Assembly: GCF_013404595.1 (NCBI RefSeq)
Contig: NZ_JABVAX010000009.1
Coordinates: forward strand, 60,001-105,000
Direction: 5' to 3'
DNA: 45,000 nucleotides
Source of the DNA: Jannaschia marina
Lineage (GTDB): Bacteria; Pseudomonadota; Alphaproteobacteria; Rhodobacterales; Rhodobacteraceae
Of this stretch, positions 10,052 through 19,507 are shown piece by piece. A program made the position numbers and the translations under genes. Numbering within the stretch: the stretch's first letter is position 1; every line of letters begins with the position of its first letter. Below the pieces are notes generated by a model. It was not told the DNA's origin and did not search any database. It was given only the letters and a program-made list of their open reading frames with translations.

Positions 10052-10088
10052 CGGCGATCGCGCCCCGTTTACAGCGCGCCCGGGAGAT

Positions 10089-10208
10089 GGTCGGGTCAAG
10101 CCCGACCATGACGGCGGAGCGAACGGGCCGGTTCCAGTGCTCGTCATCCTCGGGCTCGACCCGAGGATCTCCTGCATTTCTGAGAAGAGACCCGGGTCAG
10201 GCCCGGGT
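10089..10208. repeat. Three REP-like hairpins between convergent genes
   Basis: Three GC-rich inverted repeats in 120 bases: GGTCGGG/CCCGACC (10089-10107), ATCCTCGGG/CCCGAGGAT (10146-10168) and ACCCGGG/CCCGGGT (10190-10208). All have 5-base loops of related type (TCAAG, CTCGA, TCAGG), and the outer two are followed by ATGAC. They separate the convergent ocd and mscS genes. The shared design suggests a dispersed intergenic repeat family; they may also stop transcription from both sides. Confidence 0.7.
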
Positions 10209-10224
10209 ATGACACCGTCCCGGC

Positions 10225-11082
10225 CTACTCGTCCTTCACAAGGTGCACCGTGCGGTTCGGGAAGGGGATTTCCACGCCCGCGCGGTCAAGGGCGAGTTTC
10301 ACCTCGCGGTTCATGTCCTTCCAGTAGCCGAAGAACTCCGCCCGCGGCACCCAGGCGCGCACGAGGAAGTCCACGCTGGAAGCCCCGAGCTCGGTCACCT
10401 TGATCGTCGGCTCGGGCTCGGACAGGAAGCGTGCGTCGCTCGTGATCGTCTCGCGGATCACCCGCTCGACCGTGTCGAGATCGGCGGAGTATCCGACGCC
10501 GAACACCCACTCCGCCTGCCGCGTGTCATAGGCCGAGTAGTTGGTGATCGTGTTCCCCCAGACCTCGGAATTGGGGATGATGATCTGCACGTTCCCGATC
10601 GACGCAAGCTCGGTGTAGTTGAGGTTGATCGCCTTCACCGTCCCGCTCTCGCCGTTGATGGTGACGAAATCGCCCAGCTTGATCGGCCGGAAGAAGATCA
10701 GCATCACGCCCGCGGCGACGTTCGAGAGCGTGCCCTGAAGCGCGAGGCCGACGGCCAGACCGGCGGCACCGATGACGGCGACGAGCGAGGTCGTCTGGAT
10801 CCCGAAGGTGTTGAGCACGATCAGGAACGACAGGCCGATGATGACGTAGCGCACGATGTTCGACAAAAAGTCGAAGAGCGTCTCGTCGAGGCGCTTGTGC
10901 CGTTCGGCAAGGCCCCGGATGCGCCGGGAGACCCAGCCCGCGATGACGAAACCCACGAAGAGGACGAGGATCGCCGAGAGAAGGTTGCCGAAAATTCCCA
11001 CCAGGAATTCGAGCGAGATGAAATCCCCGACCGAGCGTCCCGCATAGACCTCGGTGGAGAGCAGTTCGTTGATCCAGTCCAT
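10225..11082 (-). CDS. Small-conductance mechanosensitive channel, MscS family
   Basis: Inner-membrane channel that opens on membrane tension after osmotic downshock, 285 aa, the size of E. coli MscS. Membrane segments at about 25-50, 75-92 and 98-130. The third, pore-lining one (GAAGLAVGLALQGTLSNVAAG) has the alternating glycine-alanine pattern of MscS. It continues into FFRPIKLGDFV, the family's conserved link to the beta domain. The ATG at 11082 is 7 bases from the stop of the pterin dehydratase gene, so it is the last gene of the ridA-gdpD-DUF482-phhB unit. Confidence 0.94.
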   Translation of the reverse strand: MDWINELLSTEVYAGRSVGDFISLEFLVGIFGNLLSAILVLFVGFVIAGWVSRRIRGLAERHKRLDETLFDFLSNIVRYVIIGLSFLIVLNTFGIQTTSLVAVIGAAGLAVGLALQGTLSNVAAGVMLIFFRPIKLGDFVTINGESGTVKAINLNYTELASIGNVQIIIPNSEVWGNTITNYSAYDTRQAEWVFGVGYSADLDTVERVIRETITSDARFLSEPEPTIKVTELGASSVDFLVRAWVPRAEFFGYWKDMNREVKLALDRAGVEIPFPNRTVHLVKDE

Positions 11083-11089
11083 TACTCTT

Positions 11090-11335
11090 TCACATCACAT
11101 CGTTGATCTTCTGTGCCAGCGCCAGATCCTTCGGCGTCAGCCCCTCGGCGTCATGCGTCGTCAGGGTGATTTCCACAAGGTTCCAGACATTGCGCCAGTC
11201 GGGATGATGGTCCGCAGCTTCCGCCAGAAGCGCGACCCGGGACATGAACGCCCAGGCTTCGGAAAAGTTCGCGAATTCGAAGCTGCGGCGGATTTGCTCG
11301 CCGTGTCGGGCCCAGCCGTCGGGGATTTCGGTCAT
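11090..11335 (-). CDS. phhB: Pterin-4a-carbinolamine dehydratase
   Basis: Dehydrates 4a-hydroxytetrahydrobiopterin-type cofactor so that it can be recycled after aromatic amino acid hydroxylation. 81 aa, slightly short for the family (about 95-110), lacking some N-terminal residues. The active-site block is intact: ADHHPDW at 41-47 and TTHDAEGLT at 59-67. No phenylalanine hydroxylase is in the window, so the role here is uncertain; some bacterial members act in other settings. The start overlaps the stop of the DUF482 gene by four bases (11332-11335), implying translational coupling. Confidence 0.9.
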   Translation of the reverse strand: MTEIPDGWARHGEQIRRSFEFANFSEAWAFMSRVALLAEAADHHPDWRNVWNLVEITLTTHDAEGLTPKDLALAQKINDVM

Positions 11336-12519
11336 TCCTGTTCCTCCATCTGCGTGTTTCTGAACGGACCGTAGGCCGTGAGAACTTCGATGTCCTCCTC
11401 CACCGCACGGGCTTCGGCCTCGAGGAACTGCGCGATCGCCCGCCGGAACCCCTCGTTCGGGACGTGGTGGAGGCTGTGGCAGGTGACCGGCAGGTAGCCG
11501 CGCGCCAGCTTGTGGTCACCCTGCGCGCCCGCCTCGACCCGGCTTTGGCCGCGCGCGATGGCGTGGTCGATCGCCTGATAGTAGCAAAGCTCGAAATGCA
11601 GCATCGGGTGATGCTCCACCGCGCCCCAGTAGCGCCCGTAGAGCACGTCGCGCCCGATGAAGTTGAGCGCGCCCGCCACCGGCACCCCGTCGCGTTCGGC
11701 CAGCACGAGAAGCACGTCGTCGCGCATCTCCGCCTGCACCAGATCGAAGAAGTCGCGGGTCAGGTAGGGGCTGCCCCACTTGCGCGCGCCCGTGTCCTGA
11801 TAGAAGCGCCAGAAGGCCTCCCAGTGGTCGGGGCGCAGATCGTCGCCCGTATAGGCGCGGATCGTCCCGCCGAAGTCCTGCGCGACCCTGCGCTCCCGCC
11901 GGATGACCTTGCGCTTGCGCGAGGACAGGGCGGAGAGGAAGTCGTCGAAACTGCCGTAGCCGTCGTTGAACCAGTGATATTGCTGGCTTGACCGTTCCAT
12001 GAGGCCAAGCTCCACGCCGGCCCCGCGCTCGTCCCCCGTGCAGAAGGTGACATGCAGCGACGACAGGCCGTTTCGCTCGGTCAGCTGAACCGCACCCTGC
12101 ACCAGCGCCTGGAATCCAAGTTCTTCATGCCCGGGCCGGAGCAGGAAGCGCCGTCCCGTGGCCGGCGTGAAGGGCACCGCGAGCTGCAGCTTCGGGTAGT
12201 AGTCGCCGCCTGCGCGCTCGTAGGCATGGGCCCAGTTGTGATCGAAGATGTATTCGCCCTGACTGTGCCCCTTGGCGTAGAGCGGCGCGCAGGCGATCAC
12301 CTCGCCGCCCGCGCGCGCCGTCAGATACTGGGGATGCCACCCGGTTCCCGGTCCGACGCTGCCCGAGCGTTCGAGCGCCGAGAGGAAGCGATGGGTGGTG
12401 AAGGGGTCGTTCGGCGGCCCGCCGTCTTCCGCCTCCGGGCAGGCGCAGGCGTCCCAGACGGCGGGGTCGATCTCCGACAGGCTGGGCAGGACGTGCAGTT
12501 CGATCTCGGTCGCGGTCAT
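11332..12519 (-). CDS. DUF482 / peptidogalycan-type GNAT-fold protein
   Basis: 395 aa. Matches the DUF482 (PF04339) family of FemAB/GNAT-like proteins by several blocks: an N-terminal [10 protein letters not shown], a [21 protein letters not shown] segment near 90-110, a basic [13 protein letters not shown] stretch, [12 protein letters not shown], and [24 protein letters not shown]. The family is often labelled as peptidoglycan-related, but the substrate is not established. No signal peptide or membrane segment is visible, so it is probably cytoplasmic. It lies between glycerophosphodiester phosphodiesterase and pterin dehydratase in a tightly packed unit. Confidence 0.85.
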   Translation of the reverse strand: MTATEIELHVLPSLSEIDPAVWDACACPEAEDGGPPNDPFTTHRFLSALERSGSVGPGTGWHPQYLTARAGGEVIACAPLYAKGHSQGEYIFDHNWAHAYERAGGDYYPKLQLAVPFTPATGRRFLLRPGHEELGFQALVQGAVQLTERNGLSSLHVTFCTGDERGAGVELGLMERSSQQYHWFNDGYGSFDDFLSALSSRKRKVIRRERRVAQDFGGTIRAYTGDDLRPDHWEAFWRFYQDTGARKWGSPYLTRDFFDLVQAEMRDDVLLVLAERDGVPVAGALNFIGRDVLYGRYWGAVEHHPMLHFELCYYQAIDHAIARGQSRVEAGAQGDHKLARGYLPVTCHSLHHVPNEGFRRAIAQFLEAEARAVEEDIEVLTAYGPFRNTQMEEQE

Positions 12520-12544
12520 GGGGGTCAGTTGGGGCCCGGCGGCG

Positions 12545-13300
12545 TCAGGGCAAGTAGCTTTCGAAGGTCACCGCATCCGCGATTTGCCGCACGATCCGCT
12601 CCTGCTCCCTGGTCCGGATCGTCCAGCACAGGATTGCGGCTCCCGCGGCCTTCAGTTCCAGCACCCGGGCCATGTCGAGGGCGTTGCCCTGATGGCTGAT
12701 GAAGCTGCACCCGAGGGGCTCGAAGTCGGGGATGCCGCGCAGCCTTGCGCGCGTTGCTTCCGGCAGGCCGGGCCAGTGCTTGGCGTCGAAGCGCGCCGTC
12801 ACGAGGCCGCGGGGCAGATGCGGCGCGCGGTCACGGAAGCAGGCGACGGAATGGGGGTTGAACGACATCACCGCCACATCGCCCGCATAACCGTCGAGCG
12901 CCGCGATCACGGCATCTTCGAGTGGGCCGACGTTCGGGCCCATCGCGCCGTCCTGATCCTTCACCTCGATCAGGAGCGGTACGCGCCCGGCGACGAGGTC
13001 GAGCGCCTCCCCGAGGCGCGGGATGCCCCCCGTCCCGCCTGTGAGCGCGATGCCCGCCAATGCCTTCGCGTCCCGTTCGGCCACCGGCCCCGCCTCGCCC
13101 GTCAGCCGGTCGAGGACATCGTCGTGAAACGTCATCGCCGCGCCGTCGGCGGACGGCTGGATATCGAGTTCGATGCCCACACCGATCTCGACCGCCGCCG
13201 CATAGGCCGCGAGCGAGTTCTCGGGCACGCCCGGTCCGTGCAGGCCGCGATGCGCGATGTGTCCCTTCAGGAAGGCGGGGGGAAGTGCCGGGCCCATCAT
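12545..13300 (-). CDS. Glycerophosphodiester phosphodiesterase family protein
   Basis: Hydrolyses glycerophosphodiesters to glycerol 3-phosphate and an alcohol, 251 aa. Catalytic motifs of the GDPD TIM barrel: HRG at 17-19, PEN at 26-28, ELDIQPSADG at 44-53 (metal ligands) and FHDD at 58-61; later VPLLIEVKDQ supplies the next acidic ligand. There is no signal peptide, so the enzyme is probably cytoplasmic, like UgpQ. The ATG at 13300 overlaps the ridA stop by four bases. A reading frame continuing further upstream in this frame is a shadow of ridA. Confidence 0.92.
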   Translation of the reverse strand: MMGPALPPAFLKGHIAHRGLHGPGVPENSLAAYAAAVEIGVGIELDIQPSADGAAMTFHDDVLDRLTGEAGPVAERDAKALAGIALTGGTGGIPRLGEALDLVAGRVPLLIEVKDQDGAMGPNVGPLEDAVIAALDGYAGDVAVMSFNPHSVACFRDRAPHLPRGLVTARFDAKHWPGLPEATRARLRGIPDFEPLGCSFISHQGNALDMARVLELKAAGAAILCWTIRTREQERIVRQIADAVTFESYLP

Positions 13301-13749
13301 CGGACGCGGAAGATTCCCTCGATCTCGACCGCCACGCCGAAGGGCAGGATCGCGCCCACGGCCGAGCGCGAATGCCGCCCCCGGTCGCCCAGGGCTTCGA
13401 CGAGGAAGTCCGAGGCTCCGTTGATGACCTTGGGCTGATCGCCGAAGTCGGGCGTGCAGTTCACGAAACCGGTCAGCTTGACGACCTGCTCCAGCGCCTC
13501 GATGTCGCCGGTCGCGGCCTTGACCTGCGCCAGCAGGCTGATCGCGCAGGCCCGCGCCGCCGCGGCCCCCGCTTCGACGTCCATGTCGTCGCCGAGCCGC
13601 CCGGTGATGAGGCCGTCCGGCCCGCTGGAAATCTGCCCCGACACGAACAGAAGGTCGCCCGAGCGCACCGCGGGCACGTAGTTCGCGGCCGGGGCGGGGG
13701 CGTCGGGCAGGGTGACGCCGAGCTCGGCCAGGCGATCGGTGATGGACAT
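13297..13749 (-). CDS. RidA family protein (YjgF/YER057c/UK114)
   Basis: Small trimeric protein of the RidA superfamily, 150 aa, longer than the 128-aa archetypal enamine deaminase. Blocks seen: YVPAVRSGDLLFVSGQISS, DMDVEAGAAAARACAISLLAQVKA, VKLTGFVNCTPDF and a C-terminal SRSAVGAILPFGVAVEIEG. The strictly conserved arginine of true RidA lies in an R-SAVGA context here, and the 150-aa form belongs to a sister subgroup whose activity is less certain. I start it at ATG 13749, preceded by GGAGGAG. First gene of the ridA-gdpD-DUF482-phhB-mscS unit. Confidence 0.92.
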   Translation of the reverse strand: MSITDRLAELGVTLPDAPAPAANYVPAVRSGDLLFVSGQISSGPDGLITGRLGDDMDVEAGAAAARACAISLLAQVKAATGDIEALEQVVKLTGFVNCTPDFGDQPKVINGASDFLVEALGDRGRHSRSAVGAILPFGVAVEIEGIFRVR

Positions 13750-13850
13750 GGGGCTCCTCCGGTCTGATCCCGGCGAAGCTGGCACGCCCCGCCGAGGATG
13801 AAAAGAACCCCGATGCCCATACGCCGATGCGCAACCGCGCAGTTGCGATC

Positions 13851-15215
13851 CTACCCTTCGCGCAGCGCGCGGTTGAAGTAATCCGTCAGCGGCTTCACCA
13901 GATAGCCGAGCGGCGTCCGGTCCTCGGTGCGCAGGTAGGCCTCCACCGGCATCCCCGGCAGGAGCGGCTGATCGCCCAGACGATCCACCTCGCCCTCGTT
14001 CGGCAAGACCTCGGCCTGATAGTAGGTCGTGCCCGTTCCTTCGTCGGTGAAGGCGTCGGGAGAGACGCGGATGATCTCGCCGAAGAGTTCGGGCGTGGTG
14101 CGCGCGTCGAAGGTCGGCAGTCGCAGCGTCACGGGCTGCCCGGGATAGACCTGGTCGATGTGGATCGGATCGACCTGCGTCTGGATCACGAGCGGCCGGT
14201 CCTGCGGCACGAGGAAGAGCACCGGATCGGCCGGCCGGATCACGGAACGTTCGGCGAAGACCTGCATGTCGTAGACGACGCCATCCACCGGAGCCGTCAC
14301 GTCGAGGCGCGACATCTGCTCGCGGATCGCGCGGTACTGTTCGGCCAGTTCGATCTGCCGGAACGACAGGTCGCGCAGCTCGGTGATCGCGGTCTCGCGC
14401 ATTTGCGTGCCGAGTTTCAGAATCTCCAACTCGATCTCCGTCGCGCGGCCCTCGAGTTCGGCCACCGAGGCCTCGAACTCGCCGACCCGCCCCAGCAGCG
14501 CGGCCTCCTCCCGTTGCAGGGCCAGGACGCGCGGGGCCTGCGCCAGCCCGCGGTCGAGCAGGCTCCGCTGCGCGTCGAGTTCCTCGCGGATGAACCCCAG
14601 CTGCAGCTCCAGCGCCTCGGATTGCGCGCCGATCCCGGTGACCTGCGATGCGATCTGGTCCTTGCGGCGCTCCAGCTGCTCGACCTCGCGCGCACTCGAC
14701 GCGCGGCGCGCCTCGAAGAGGTTCTGCTGGCCCTGCACCATCTCGGCGACCGAGGGCGCGCGCGCCGCCTCGGCCAGAAGCTCGGGGGGAAAGTCGAGCG
14801 TGTCCTCGTCGTCGCGTTCGGCGGCGAGGCGGGCGGCGCGGGCACCGATCTCGTAGAGCTGATCGCGCAGGATGTCGGACTGCGAGCGCAGCGAGATCGG
14901 GTCGAGCCGGATCAGCACGTCGCCCGCGTCCACACGGTCGCCCTCGCGCACGAGGATCTCGGTGACCACTCCGCCGTCGGGGTGCTGCACGACCTGCCGG
15001 TTGCTCTCGACCGCGACGCGTCCCGTCGAGATGATCGCGCCCGAGATATTGGCCGTGACCGCCCAGGTGCCGAAGCCCCCGAACAGGATCAGAAGCCCGA
15101 GGAGGCCGAGGCCCATCGGTCGGCGCACCGACCAGGCCGACGTCTTGGGCGGTGCCGGGTTCGACACGACGGGGCCGGGCGTGGTCGACGCGGGGGCGGC
15201 GGGAAGTTTGCTCAT
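13851..15215 (-). CDS. Type I secretion periplasmic adaptor, HlyD family
   Basis: Membrane fusion protein that links an inner-membrane ABC exporter to an outer-membrane channel, 454 aa. One membrane anchor at about 33-55 (proline-rich cytoplasmic tail before it), then the first lipoyl half ([22 protein letters not shown], 75-96), a long alpha-helical hairpin (about 105-300, rich in E, L, R, A, Q), the second lipoyl half ([18 protein letters not shown]) and a C-terminal beta domain ending with [14 protein letters not shown], typical of PrtE/AprE proteins. The ATG overlaps the ABC exporter stop by four bases. No TolC-type gene is adjacent. Confidence 0.93.
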   Translation of the reverse strand: MSKLPAAPASTTPGPVVSNPAPPKTSAWSVRRPMGLGLLGLLILFGGFGTWAVTANISGAIISTGRVAVESNRQVVQHPDGGVVTEILVREGDRVDAGDVLIRLDPISLRSQSDILRDQLYEIGARAARLAAERDDEDTLDFPPELLAEAARAPSVAEMVQGQQNLFEARRASSAREVEQLERRKDQIASQVTGIGAQSEALELQLGFIREELDAQRSLLDRGLAQAPRVLALQREEAALLGRVGEFEASVAELEGRATEIELEILKLGTQMRETAITELRDLSFRQIELAEQYRAIREQMSRLDVTAPVDGVVYDMQVFAERSVIRPADPVLFLVPQDRPLVIQTQVDPIHIDQVYPGQPVTLRLPTFDARTTPELFGEIIRVSPDAFTDEGTGTTYYQAEVLPNEGEVDRLGDQPLLPGMPVEAYLRTEDRTPLGYLVKPLTDYFNRALREG

Positions 15216-16963
15216 GTCACGCCTCCCGGCCGGGCCGGGCCCGACCCGCTGATTTCCGCGTGGTTGCGCACCATGGCCTGCAGCACCTCCTCGCGCGGTC
15301 CGAAGGCCTGCCGGACCCCGTCCTTGAGCATCAGCAGCATCTCGCATTCCTGGATGGCCGAGGGCCGGTGCGCGATGATGATCACCGACTTGCCTTCCGC
15401 CTTCATCCCCTTGATCGCCTGATTGAGCGCGATCGATCCCTCGTTGTCGAGGTTCGAGTTCGGTTCGTCCAGAACGAGTACGAGCGGATCGCCGAACATC
15501 GCACGCGCGAGGCCGATCCGCTGGATCTGCCCGCCCGAGAGCCGGCCGCCCACCGTCGAGACCGGCGTGTCGTAGCCTGCGGGCTGTTCGAGGATCATCT
15601 CATGCGCCGCCGCCTTGCGCGCGGCCTCGACGATCTGCGCGGGGTCGGCGTCGGGCTGCAGGCGGGCGATGTTCTCGGCGATCGTTCCGTCGAAGAGCGT
15701 CACCGACTGCGGCAGATAGCCGATGTAGCTGCCGAGAACGTCGGGGTCGTATTGGTCGAGCGTCGCGTTATCGAGCCGCATCTTGCCGCCCGCCGGCACC
15801 CAGGCCCCGGTGATCGCCTTGGCGAGCGAGGTCTTGCCCGCGCCCGACGGCCCGATCACCCCCATTGCCTGACCCGGCTGCAGAACGAAGGACACGGCGC
15901 GCAGCGATGCCTGAGTGGCGCCCGGCGGTATGATGGTCACGTTCTCGCCCACCAGAAGGGCGCGCGGACGGGGCAGGGGCGTGCGCTGCCCCTCGGGCGG
16001 GATCTTGTCCAGAAGGTCGATCACGGTCTCGCGTCCCTTGCGCGCGGCGTCGACCAGCTGCCACTGTCCGATCATCATCTCGATCGGCGCGAGCGCCCGG
16101 CCAAGCAGGATCGACCCCGCGATCATGGCCCCCGCGGTCAGCTCGTTCTGAAGCACGAGATAGGCCCCGAGGCCCAGCATCGCCGATTGAAGGAAGAGAC
16201 GCAGGGTCTTCGTCGTCACGGTGAAGAAGCCCGACTTGTCCGAGAACGTCACCGCCTGCGCCAGAGAGACGCCCCGGGCCTTCATCCAGCGCGCGAAGGC
16301 CGCGCCGCGCATCCCGAGCGACTGCACGAGCTCCGCCTCGGAGGCGAGTTGCTGCGCGGTCACTTCCGCCCGCGCGGCGGCCCGGCTGTTCTCGGCCATC
16401 GGCACCCGCACCGAGACCTGGTTGATGATGGCGAGGAGGACGAGCACCGAGCCACCGCCGATCGCGAGGTAGCCGAGGAAGGGATGCAGGATGAAGATCG
16501 CCGCCACGAATAGCGGCGTCCACGGCACGTCCATCAACGCGAGGAAGACGGGAGACGACAGAAGCCGCTGCACGGCTTCCAGGTCGCGCAGGGGGTTGCG
16601 CCCGCCCGCGCCGCCCGGTGTCGCGGCCGCCTGCCGCAGATGCGCCGAAAACACTCTCCCGTCGAGGTCCGACTGGAAGCGCGCGCCCACCCGCGCCATC
16701 ACCCGGCCGCGCACGTAGTCGAGCACGCCCATCATCAGGAAGAGGAAGGTCACGAGGACCGACAGCGCGATCAGCGTCTCCTCCGACCGGGAGCCGAGGA
16801 CACGGTCGTAGACCTGCAACATGTAGATCGGGCCGGTCAGCATCAGCGCGTTCACGACGGCCGAAAACACGAAGACCATGAGGATCAGGTGGTTCGATTT
16901 CGTGCGGATGTCGCGCACTTCCCGCGCGCCGCTATGGCCGAATGGCGATTTGGGAGAACTCAT
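15212..16963 (-). CDS. Type I secretion ABC transporter permease/ATPase (PrtD type)
   Basis: Inner-membrane ABC exporter of a type I secretion system, 583 aa. Transmembrane part about 1-320 with segments near 25-49, 62-82, 136-180 and 255-300. The nucleotide-binding domain has Walker A GPSGAGKT at 371-378, Q-loop GYLPQ at 415-419, signature LSGGQ at 475-479, Walker B LVLVLDE at 494-500 and a switch histidine in IIAHRPS. There is no N-terminal C39 peptidase, so substrates would carry a C-terminal signal, as for PrtD-type exporters of RTX proteins. No candidate RTX substrate is in the window. Probably co-expressed with the HlyD adaptor. Confidence 0.94.
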   Translation of the reverse strand: MSSPKSPFGHSGAREVRDIRTKSNHLILMVFVFSAVVNALMLTGPIYMLQVYDRVLGSRSEETLIALSVLVTFLFLMMGVLDYVRGRVMARVGARFQSDLDGRVFSAHLRQAAATPGGAGGRNPLRDLEAVQRLLSSPVFLALMDVPWTPLFVAAIFILHPFLGYLAIGGGSVLVLLAIINQVSVRVPMAENSRAAARAEVTAQQLASEAELVQSLGMRGAAFARWMKARGVSLAQAVTFSDKSGFFTVTTKTLRLFLQSAMLGLGAYLVLQNELTAGAMIAGSILLGRALAPIEMMIGQWQLVDAARKGRETVIDLLDKIPPEGQRTPLPRPRALLVGENVTIIPPGATQASLRAVSFVLQPGQAMGVIGPSGAGKTSLAKAITGAWVPAGGKMRLDNATLDQYDPDVLGSYIGYLPQSVTLFDGTIAENIARLQPDADPAQIVEAARKAAAHEMILEQPAGYDTPVSTVGGRLSGGQIQRIGLARAMFGDPLVLVLDEPNSNLDNEGSIALNQAIKGMKAEGKSVIIIAHRPSAIQECEMLLMLKDGVRQAFGPREEVLQAMVRNHAEISGSGPARPGGVT

Positions 16964-17045
16964 CGAAGGTCCAATACAGTCGTCTGAAAGGCGATCGCGT
17001 CAGAACACCACTCGAACCGGCGTCTTGCAACCCTTGGGAAACCCC

Positions 17046-17066
17046 AAACAAACCGCCTGTCGGCGG
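17046..17066 (-). terminator. Probable terminator of the penicillin-binding protein gene
   Basis: Read on the minus strand, stem CCGCC-GACA-GGCGG is followed by TTTGTTT. It lies about 30 bases after the stop codon of the penicillin-binding protein and before the ABC exporter start. Confidence 0.5.
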
Positions 17067-17094
17067 AGTTTCGCATCGGCCACGAAGTTTCGTC

Positions 17095-19245
17095 TCAGTT
17101 GCGGCGGAAGATTCCGCCCAGCACGTCCATCAGGATCCGCTCCGCGATATCGGGCTCGCGCTGCGGCTGGCGCTGGACGGTCTGCGGCTGGGGCGCGGGC
17201 TGCGGAGCCGGTCGGGCTTCGCGCGCGGCGTCGATCATCGGCAGCGCCTTGACCGGCAGCCCGTCATGGACGCGCACCATCGTCTCGCGCCAGATCTCCG
17301 CCGGCAATCCGCCGCCGGTGACGCCGGTGAGCGGCGAATTGTCGTCGTAGCCCATCCAGACCCCGGCGACGTAATCTCCGGTGAAGCCGATGAACCAGGC
17401 GTCGCGCGCCTCCTGCGTGGTGCCCGTCTTGCCCGCGGCCGGGCGGCCGTCGGGCAGCTTGGCGCGCGTGCCGGTGCCGGCCTCGACTCCGCGGTGCATC
17501 ATGTAGACGAGTTGCCGCGCGGCCTCGGTCTGGATCACCCGCTCGCCGAGCCCGCTCTCGTGGTCGAGGAGCGGGGCCTCGTCGCCGCGCAGCGACAGCG
17601 AGGTCAGGCCGTAGGGCGTGACGCTCGTTCCGCCGTTCAGGATCCCGGCATAGGCACCCGTCATCTCCAGAAGGGTCGATTCGCTGACGCCAAGGGCGAG
17701 CGCCGGGCCGTCGGCCAGGTCGCTGTCGATGCCGAATTCGGTCGCCACCTTGCGCACGACGTCGCGACCCACGTGCTCCGAGAGGCGCACCGTCGAGGTG
17801 TTGAGCGACCGCGCCAGCGACTCGGTCAGCGTCACCTCGCCATAGTATTGCCGGGTGTAGTTTTCGGGCGACCAGGTGCCGGAGCCGGGGATGTTCATCG
17901 TCAGGGGCGCGTCGACCACCCGGTCGTCGAAGCGGATGCCGAGGTCCAGCGCGGCGGCGTAGACGAAGGGCTTGAAGCTCGACCCGGTCTGGCGCACGGC
18001 CTGGACCGCGCGGTTGAATTGCCCGCCGCCGCGGGTGTTGCGGCCGCCGACCATGGCGCGCACGGCACCGTCGGCGCTCATCACGACGATGGCCGCCTGT
18101 GCTTCCGAGCCCTCGCGCACCTTCGTGTCGAAGACGACCTGGAGGGCTTGTTCGGCGGCTCCCTGGATGCGCTGGTCGAGCGTCGTGCGCGCGATCACGT
18201 CCTCGGTCGTCTCTCCGGTCAGGAAGTCGGGGCCGTCCGACATGACCCAGTCGGCGAAGTATCCGCCCGTGTCCTGCCGCGCGGCCGGCGAGAGCGTGGC
18301 CGGGTTCTCGACCGCCTGGGTGAATTCCGCGCTGGTCAGGAAGCCCTGGTCGCGCATCAGGCGCAGCACCGTCGCGGCCCGATCCTGCGCGCGCTCCAGA
18401 TTGTTCGTCGGCGCGTAGTAGCTCGGCGCGGGCAGGAGGCCCGAGAGCATCGCCGCCTCCTGCGCGTTCAGCCGGGCCACCGATTTGCCGAAGTAGCGCT
18501 GGCTCGCCGCCGCGAAGCCCCGCGCGCCCGCGCCGAGGTAGGCGCGGTTGAGGTAGATCGCCAGGATCTCTTCCTTCGTGAACTTCGCCTCCAGCGCGAA
18601 AGCATAGGGGATCTCCTTGATCTTCCGCCAGACCGAGCCGCGGCGGCAGTCGGCCTCGAACTCGGCCTCGGTCATGCCGAGCGACGGATCCCAGTCCTGT
18701 CCGAGGCAAAGCAGCTTCGCGACCTGCTGCGTGATGGTCGAGCCGCCGGAGCCCGAGAAGGGGCCGCGCCCGGCGCGGATGTTGGTGCGCATCGCGCCGA
18801 CGATGCCGCGCGGGCTGACGCCGAGATGGCGGTAGTAGCGCTTGTCCTCGGAGGCGACGACGGCGTTGGCCAGATGCGGCGAGACCCCTTCGAGCGTGAC
18901 GAGCCCGCCGAAGTTGTCGCCGCGCCAGGCGAAGGTGCGGCCCTCCCGGTCTTGCAGTGTGACCGAGCCGCGCGCGCGCCCGTCGGCGAGCGACGCCATC
19001 TCGGGCAGGTTGACGTAGTTGTAGCCCGTGGCCGCCGCGAGGATGAGCGCGACGACGACCGCCCCGCGCCAGCTGAGCGCCCAGAAGACTCGCAGGAGCA
19101 CCTTCACGGGCCACAGAAGCCAGCTGAGCGGACCGCGCCTCGCCTTGCGCGTGGGGGTGGCCCGGCGCTTGCGGGGCGCGGGCTTGCGCTTCGGGGGCGT
19201 CCGCCGCCTGTCGGCGGTCAAAGGCTTGCGGGGAGACCTTGCCAT
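17095..19245 (-). CDS. Class A penicillin-binding protein (bifunctional transglycosylase/transpeptidase)
   Basis: Synthesises and crosslinks peptidoglycan at the outer face of the inner membrane, 716 aa. A very basic cytoplasmic tail (residues 1-40) precedes one membrane anchor (about 58-76). The GT51 domain has the catalytic ASEDKRYYRH (E133), GGSTITQQ at 167-174 and KFTKEEILAIYLN at 221-233. The transpeptidase has SSFK at 422-425 (serine S422), SLN at 480-482 and KTGTT at 606-610. A roughly 25-residue insertion after GGSTITQQ carries two cysteines (C180, C200). The C-terminal tail is proline/glutamine rich. The ATG at 19245 is preceded by AAGGGATGAG. Confidence 0.95.
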   Translation of the reverse strand: MARSPRKPLTADRRRTPPKRKPAPRKRRATPTRKARRGPLSWLLWPVKVLLRVFWALSWRGAVVVALILAAATGYNYVNLPEMASLADGRARGSVTLQDREGRTFAWRGDNFGGLVTLEGVSPHLANAVVASEDKRYYRHLGVSPRGIVGAMRTNIRAGRGPFSGSGGSTITQQVAKLLCLGQDWDPSLGMTEAEFEADCRRGSVWRKIKEIPYAFALEAKFTKEEILAIYLNRAYLGAGARGFAAASQRYFGKSVARLNAQEAAMLSGLLPAPSYYAPTNNLERAQDRAATVLRLMRDQGFLTSAEFTQAVENPATLSPAARQDTGGYFADWVMSDGPDFLTGETTEDVIARTTLDQRIQGAAEQALQVVFDTKVREGSEAQAAIVVMSADGAVRAMVGGRNTRGGGQFNRAVQAVRQTGSSFKPFVYAAALDLGIRFDDRVVDAPLTMNIPGSGTWSPENYTRQYYGEVTLTESLARSLNTSTVRLSEHVGRDVVRKVATEFGIDSDLADGPALALGVSESTLLEMTGAYAGILNGGTSVTPYGLTSLSLRGDEAPLLDHESGLGERVIQTEAARQLVYMMHRGVEAGTGTRAKLPDGRPAAGKTGTTQEARDAWFIGFTGDYVAGVWMGYDDNSPLTGVTGGGLPAEIWRETMVRVHDGLPVKALPMIDAAREARPAPQPAPQPQTVQRQPQREPDIAERILMDVLGGIFRRN

Positions 19246-19356
19246 GTCTGCTCATCCCTTGGTGGGCTTTGAGAGGCAGATATACGGTGCGGCGAGTCGC
19301 TTGTGCACCCCGAACCCGGCATTGAGATGCATTTGCAGCATTTCGTGTTTGCTCAA

Positions 19357-19387
19357 ATTATAGGCAGTGCCTCCAAATTAAGCGCAA
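19357..19387 (-). promoter_or_regulatory. Possible promoter of the penicillin-binding protein gene
   Basis: On the minus strand a perfect TATAAT lies at 19362-19357, and TTGCGC at 19387-19382 could be the -35 element with a long 19-base gap. The start codon follows about 110 bases downstream. The rest of the 262-bp divergent region (19246-19507) shows no site I can name; I looked for NtrC and sigma-54 elements in front of glnK and saw none convincing. Confidence 0.35.
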
Positions 19388-19507
19388 AAAGGCGCAAAGC
19401 GGCGTCACCGGCCGTCCGACGGGCGTGCCGCACGTTGCGCGCGAAGGCACGGCTCCGTGATCTGCCCCTGTCCGGCCATCTCTGGGCCGCTTCGGAAGGG
19501 GAATGAC

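Noticed and set aside
16942..19272. 776-residue open frame opposite the penicillin-binding protein gene
   Set aside because: High-GC codon bias opens the antisense frame; the product is arginine-, glycine- and histidine-rich with no family features, while the other strand encodes all PBP motifs.
19246..19507. Possible NtrC and sigma-54 sites before glnK
   Set aside because: TGCACC occurs at about 19310 but has no properly spaced partner, and no GG-N10-GC element with the right context was found.
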